Below are positions 62,610 to 64,000 of a stretch of DNA of 64,000 nucleotides, piece by piece (position 1 is the stretch's first letter; each line of letters opens with the position of its first letter). Made by a program: the position numbers and the translations under genes. The notes below the pieces were generated by a model that was not told the DNA's origin, did no database searches, and saw only the letters and a program-made list of their open reading frames with translations. The DNA is taken from NCBI GenBank assembly GCA_024644595.1, contig JAHEHL010000002.1:103774-167773 (forward strand), read 5' to 3'. The stretch comes from Porticoccaceae bacterium. Its GTDB lineage: Bacteria; Pseudomonadota; Gammaproteobacteria; Pseudomonadales; Porticoccaceae.

Positions 62610-62753
62610 AATGATTTCAGCCTGTCATATCAGATTATTGTTATTGGCAACACAGCGTCAGCTTAACTCGATAGAGCCATCGCGGCCAGATTTAGTGGCA
62701 AGACATTCCTGGGGATTTCTGCATCGCTTTTGTCATCACTTTTGTTAGTACTA

Positions 62754-62807
62754 TTGCCGCAGTTAGTTAGCATGCTTATAATATTTGGCTTATAACAAAT
62801 TAGCCAA
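62754..62807 (+). promoter_or_regulatory. Promoter and candidate MarR operator
   Basis: TTGCCG (62754-62759) and TATAAT (62777-62782) are 17 bases apart, a good sigma-70 promoter. An inverted repeat TTGGCT/AGCCAA (62785-62790 and 62802-62807) lies just after the -10 box, where a repressor would block transcription. The marR ATG follows at 62845. Confidence 0.7.
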
Positions 62808-62844
62808 TAATGAACGCTGTCGCAATCTCTGTGAGCTATTCAAC

Positions 62845-63291
62845 ATGAGCCATTCAACTGACGAAAGCCTGGGCTTTATTATCCACGATGTCGCGCGCAT
62901 GCTGCGCCGGGATTTTGATCGCCGCGCTCAGGCGTTTCACCTGACCCGCTCGCAGTGGTCGGTGCTCGCGCTGTTGATTCGTGAAGATGGCGCGCAACAG
63001 AAACGACTTGCCGACATTATCGGTGTGACCGCGATCACCATGACTGGTCTGGTCGACAGGCTTGAGCGCGATGGCTGGGTAGTTCGCCGCGAGGACCCAC
63101 AGGATCGCCGCGCCAAACTGGTCTTTCTCACCGACAAGGTCGAGCCGCTTAAAGCGAAGATCAAACAGCTCAGCGAGCAGGTTCGCGAGGCGGCGCTGCA
63201 GGGAATTTCGGAGTCTGAGCAGCAGCAATTGACCGATTTGCTGTTGCGGATGCGCTGCAATCTCAGTGCGCAAGATAGCGACAGCAAATAA
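62845..63291 (+). CDS. MarR family transcriptional regulator
   Basis: A 148-residue winged-helix regulator: LTRSQWSVLALLIREDG, QKRLADIIGVTAITMTGLVDRLERDGWVVRREDPQDRRAKLVFLT is the recognition helix and wing typical of MarR/EmrR. It probably represses itself and the efflux gene immediately downstream until a toxic compound binds. The frame is open to a TTG at 62785, but ATG 62845 lies after the promoter and operator and gives the normal length. The HlyD gene starts 65 bases after its stop. Confidence 0.92.
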   Translation: MSHSTDESLGFIIHDVARMLRRDFDRRAQAFHLTRSQWSVLALLIREDGAQQKRLADIIGVTAITMTGLVDRLERDGWVVRREDPQDRRAKLVFLTDKVEPLKAKIKQLSEQVREAALQGISESEQQQLTDLLLRMRCNLSAQDSDSK

Positions 63292-63313
63292 CTAATAACT
63301 AATAACTAATAAC
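63289..63313 (+). repeat. 7-bp tandem repeat TAACTAA with stops in all frames
   Basis: Three TAACTAA units plus TAAC begin at the marR stop codon. Because the period is seven, TAA or TAG-free stops occur in all three frames, so translation reading through the marR stop would still end here before the HlyD gene. Confidence 0.9.
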
Positions 63314-63356
63314 AAGCAATTAAAAAATAATTAAAAATCTGAAACAGGATAATTCC

Positions 63357-64000
63357 GTGTCTGACAATATTAAACGTAGCTTTCTGATCCTCGCTGGCCC
63401 GCTGTTGATTGCCGCTGTCGCGATCTATCTCTACCTGCATGGCGGCCGCTTTATCGAGACCGATAATGCCTATCTCAAAGCCAACAAGATCTCTATTGCC
63501 AGTGAAATATCCGGTAAGGTGGTTGAGGTGCTGACCACCGACCACGGTCGCGTCGAAGCCGGTCAGGTGCTGTTCCGGGTTGATGATCAACCCTATCAGA
63601 TCGCTCTGGCGCGGGCCGAGGCCAATCTGGTAAAAGTGGGTGGTGATATCGAAAGTCTTAAAGCCGACTATCTGAACAAACTCGCCGATCTGGATAAAAC
63701 CAAAACCCAGCAGGCATTTTATCAACGCGAATTTAAACGTCTGGGCAAGCTGCTGCAAAGCAACGCGGTCTCTAGCGCGCAGGTGGATCAGGCGGAATAC
63801 CTCTATCGCAATGCGGTCAACCAGATGCAAGTTACCTCGCAGGCTCTGGAAGTGGTCAAAGCGCGCCTGATTGATATCGAGCTGCCACTGCAACAACACC
63901 CGGATTATCTGTTGGCGCTAGCCGAGCGTGATTCGGCGAGACTGGATCTGGCCCATGTGCAGACCGTTGCGCCACGCGCAGGGGTGATTGCCAACTTCGG
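63357..64000 (+). CDS. HlyD/EmrA-type membrane fusion protein, partial
   Basis: The frame is open from GTG 63357 to the window edge (214 residues). It has one N-terminal membrane helix (residues 9-25), then ETDNAYLKANKISIASEISGKVVEVLTTDHGRVEAGQVLFRVDD, the biotinyl-lipoyl-like hairpin that opens EmrA-like adaptor proteins. A long coiled-coil helical hairpin follows (about residues 85-180), and the strand returns at VAPRAGVIANF. AGGAT lies seven bases before the GTG. It forms the periplasmic link of a tripartite efflux pump; the MFS pump (EmrB) is expected just outside. Confidence 0.93.
   Translation, partial: MSDNIKRSFLILAGPLLIAAVAIYLYLHGGRFIETDNAYLKANKISIASEISGKVVEVLTTDHGRVEAGQVLFRVDDQPYQIALARAEANLVKVGGDIESLKADYLNKLADLDKTKTQQAFYQREFKRLGKLLQSNAVSSAQVDQAEYLYRNAVNQMQVTSQALEVVKARLIDIELPLQQHPDYLLALAERDSARLDLAHVQTVAPRAGVIANF

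Noticed and set aside
1-64000. CRISPR arrays, rRNA and tRNA genes
   Set aside because: No regularly spaced direct repeats and no tRNA or rRNA signatures were noticed by eye; a tRNA scan would settle this.

Overview
The window looks like the chromosome of a marine, aerobic, light-using gammaproteobacterium. The best guess is a SAR92-clade or Porticoccaceae-type organism. This is inferred from a green-type proteorhodopsin followed by crtE-crtI-crtB-crtY-blh-idi, two photolyase/cryptochrome genes next door, the gammaproteobacterial nrdR-ribD-ribE-ribBX-ribH-nusB-thiL-pgpA operon, and tight gene packing at medium G+C. No rRNA, tRNA or CRISPR array was seen.

Layout. 0-9.7 kb (minus strand): riboflavin/thiamine/phospholipid housekeeping operon, a NUDIX hydrolase, glyA and rlmD. 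9.8-14.0 kb: cytochrome b561 with two YceI-like proteins, then an oppositely oriented group of AhpD-like, SDR, DCC-thioredoxin-like and DUF3429 genes. 14.2-25.8 kb: the light island, with CRY-DASH, an iron-sulfur photolyase, a serine hydrolase, proteorhodopsin and the complete retinal pathway from isoprenoid precursors (idi, crtE, crtB, crtI, crtY, blh). 26.0-30.6 kb: rubrerythrin, Fe-S oxidoreductase, DUF3501, a 3-hydroxyisobutyryl-CoA hydrolase-like enzyme, a CPXCG small protein and YaeQ. 30.7-34.8 kb: an accessory stretch with three integron attC-like sites separating small unrelated ORFs, without an integrase in the window, then a DUF4236 gene, a GNAT acetyltransferase and a transposase relic. 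34.8-51.9 kb: GTPase RbgA/YlqF, flavoprotein, transporters, a penicillin-acylase-like lipoprotein, pirin, an OYE-type reductase, two amidohydrolases, a DEDDh/GIY-YIG nuclease, a ygaV-ygaP persulfide-type operon, a thioesterase and a glutaredoxin-like protein without active-site cysteines. 52.0-64.0 kb: a di-heme peroxidase with a beta-helix/cytochrome c fusion, acetoacetyl-CoA synthetase, a dipeptidase/Bax/MFS operon, an S41 protease, a methyltransferase, and a MarR regulator ahead of an HlyD/EmrA-type efflux gene that leaves the window.

How it fits together. Proteorhodopsin needs retinal; the downstream genes make GGPP, phytoene, lycopene, beta-carotene and retinal in order. A 13-bp hairpin between the opsin gene and crtE could make the opsin transcript more abundant than that of the enzymes. 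The photolyases upstream protect the same light-exposed cell. Points most worth a second look are the integrase-less attC array, the beta-helix/cytochrome c plus di-heme peroxidase pair, the CTG start of thiL, the degenerate RibBX C-terminal domain, and a three-repeat operator with 15-bp phasing before ygaV. All calls come from reading motifs by eye; no database search was run.
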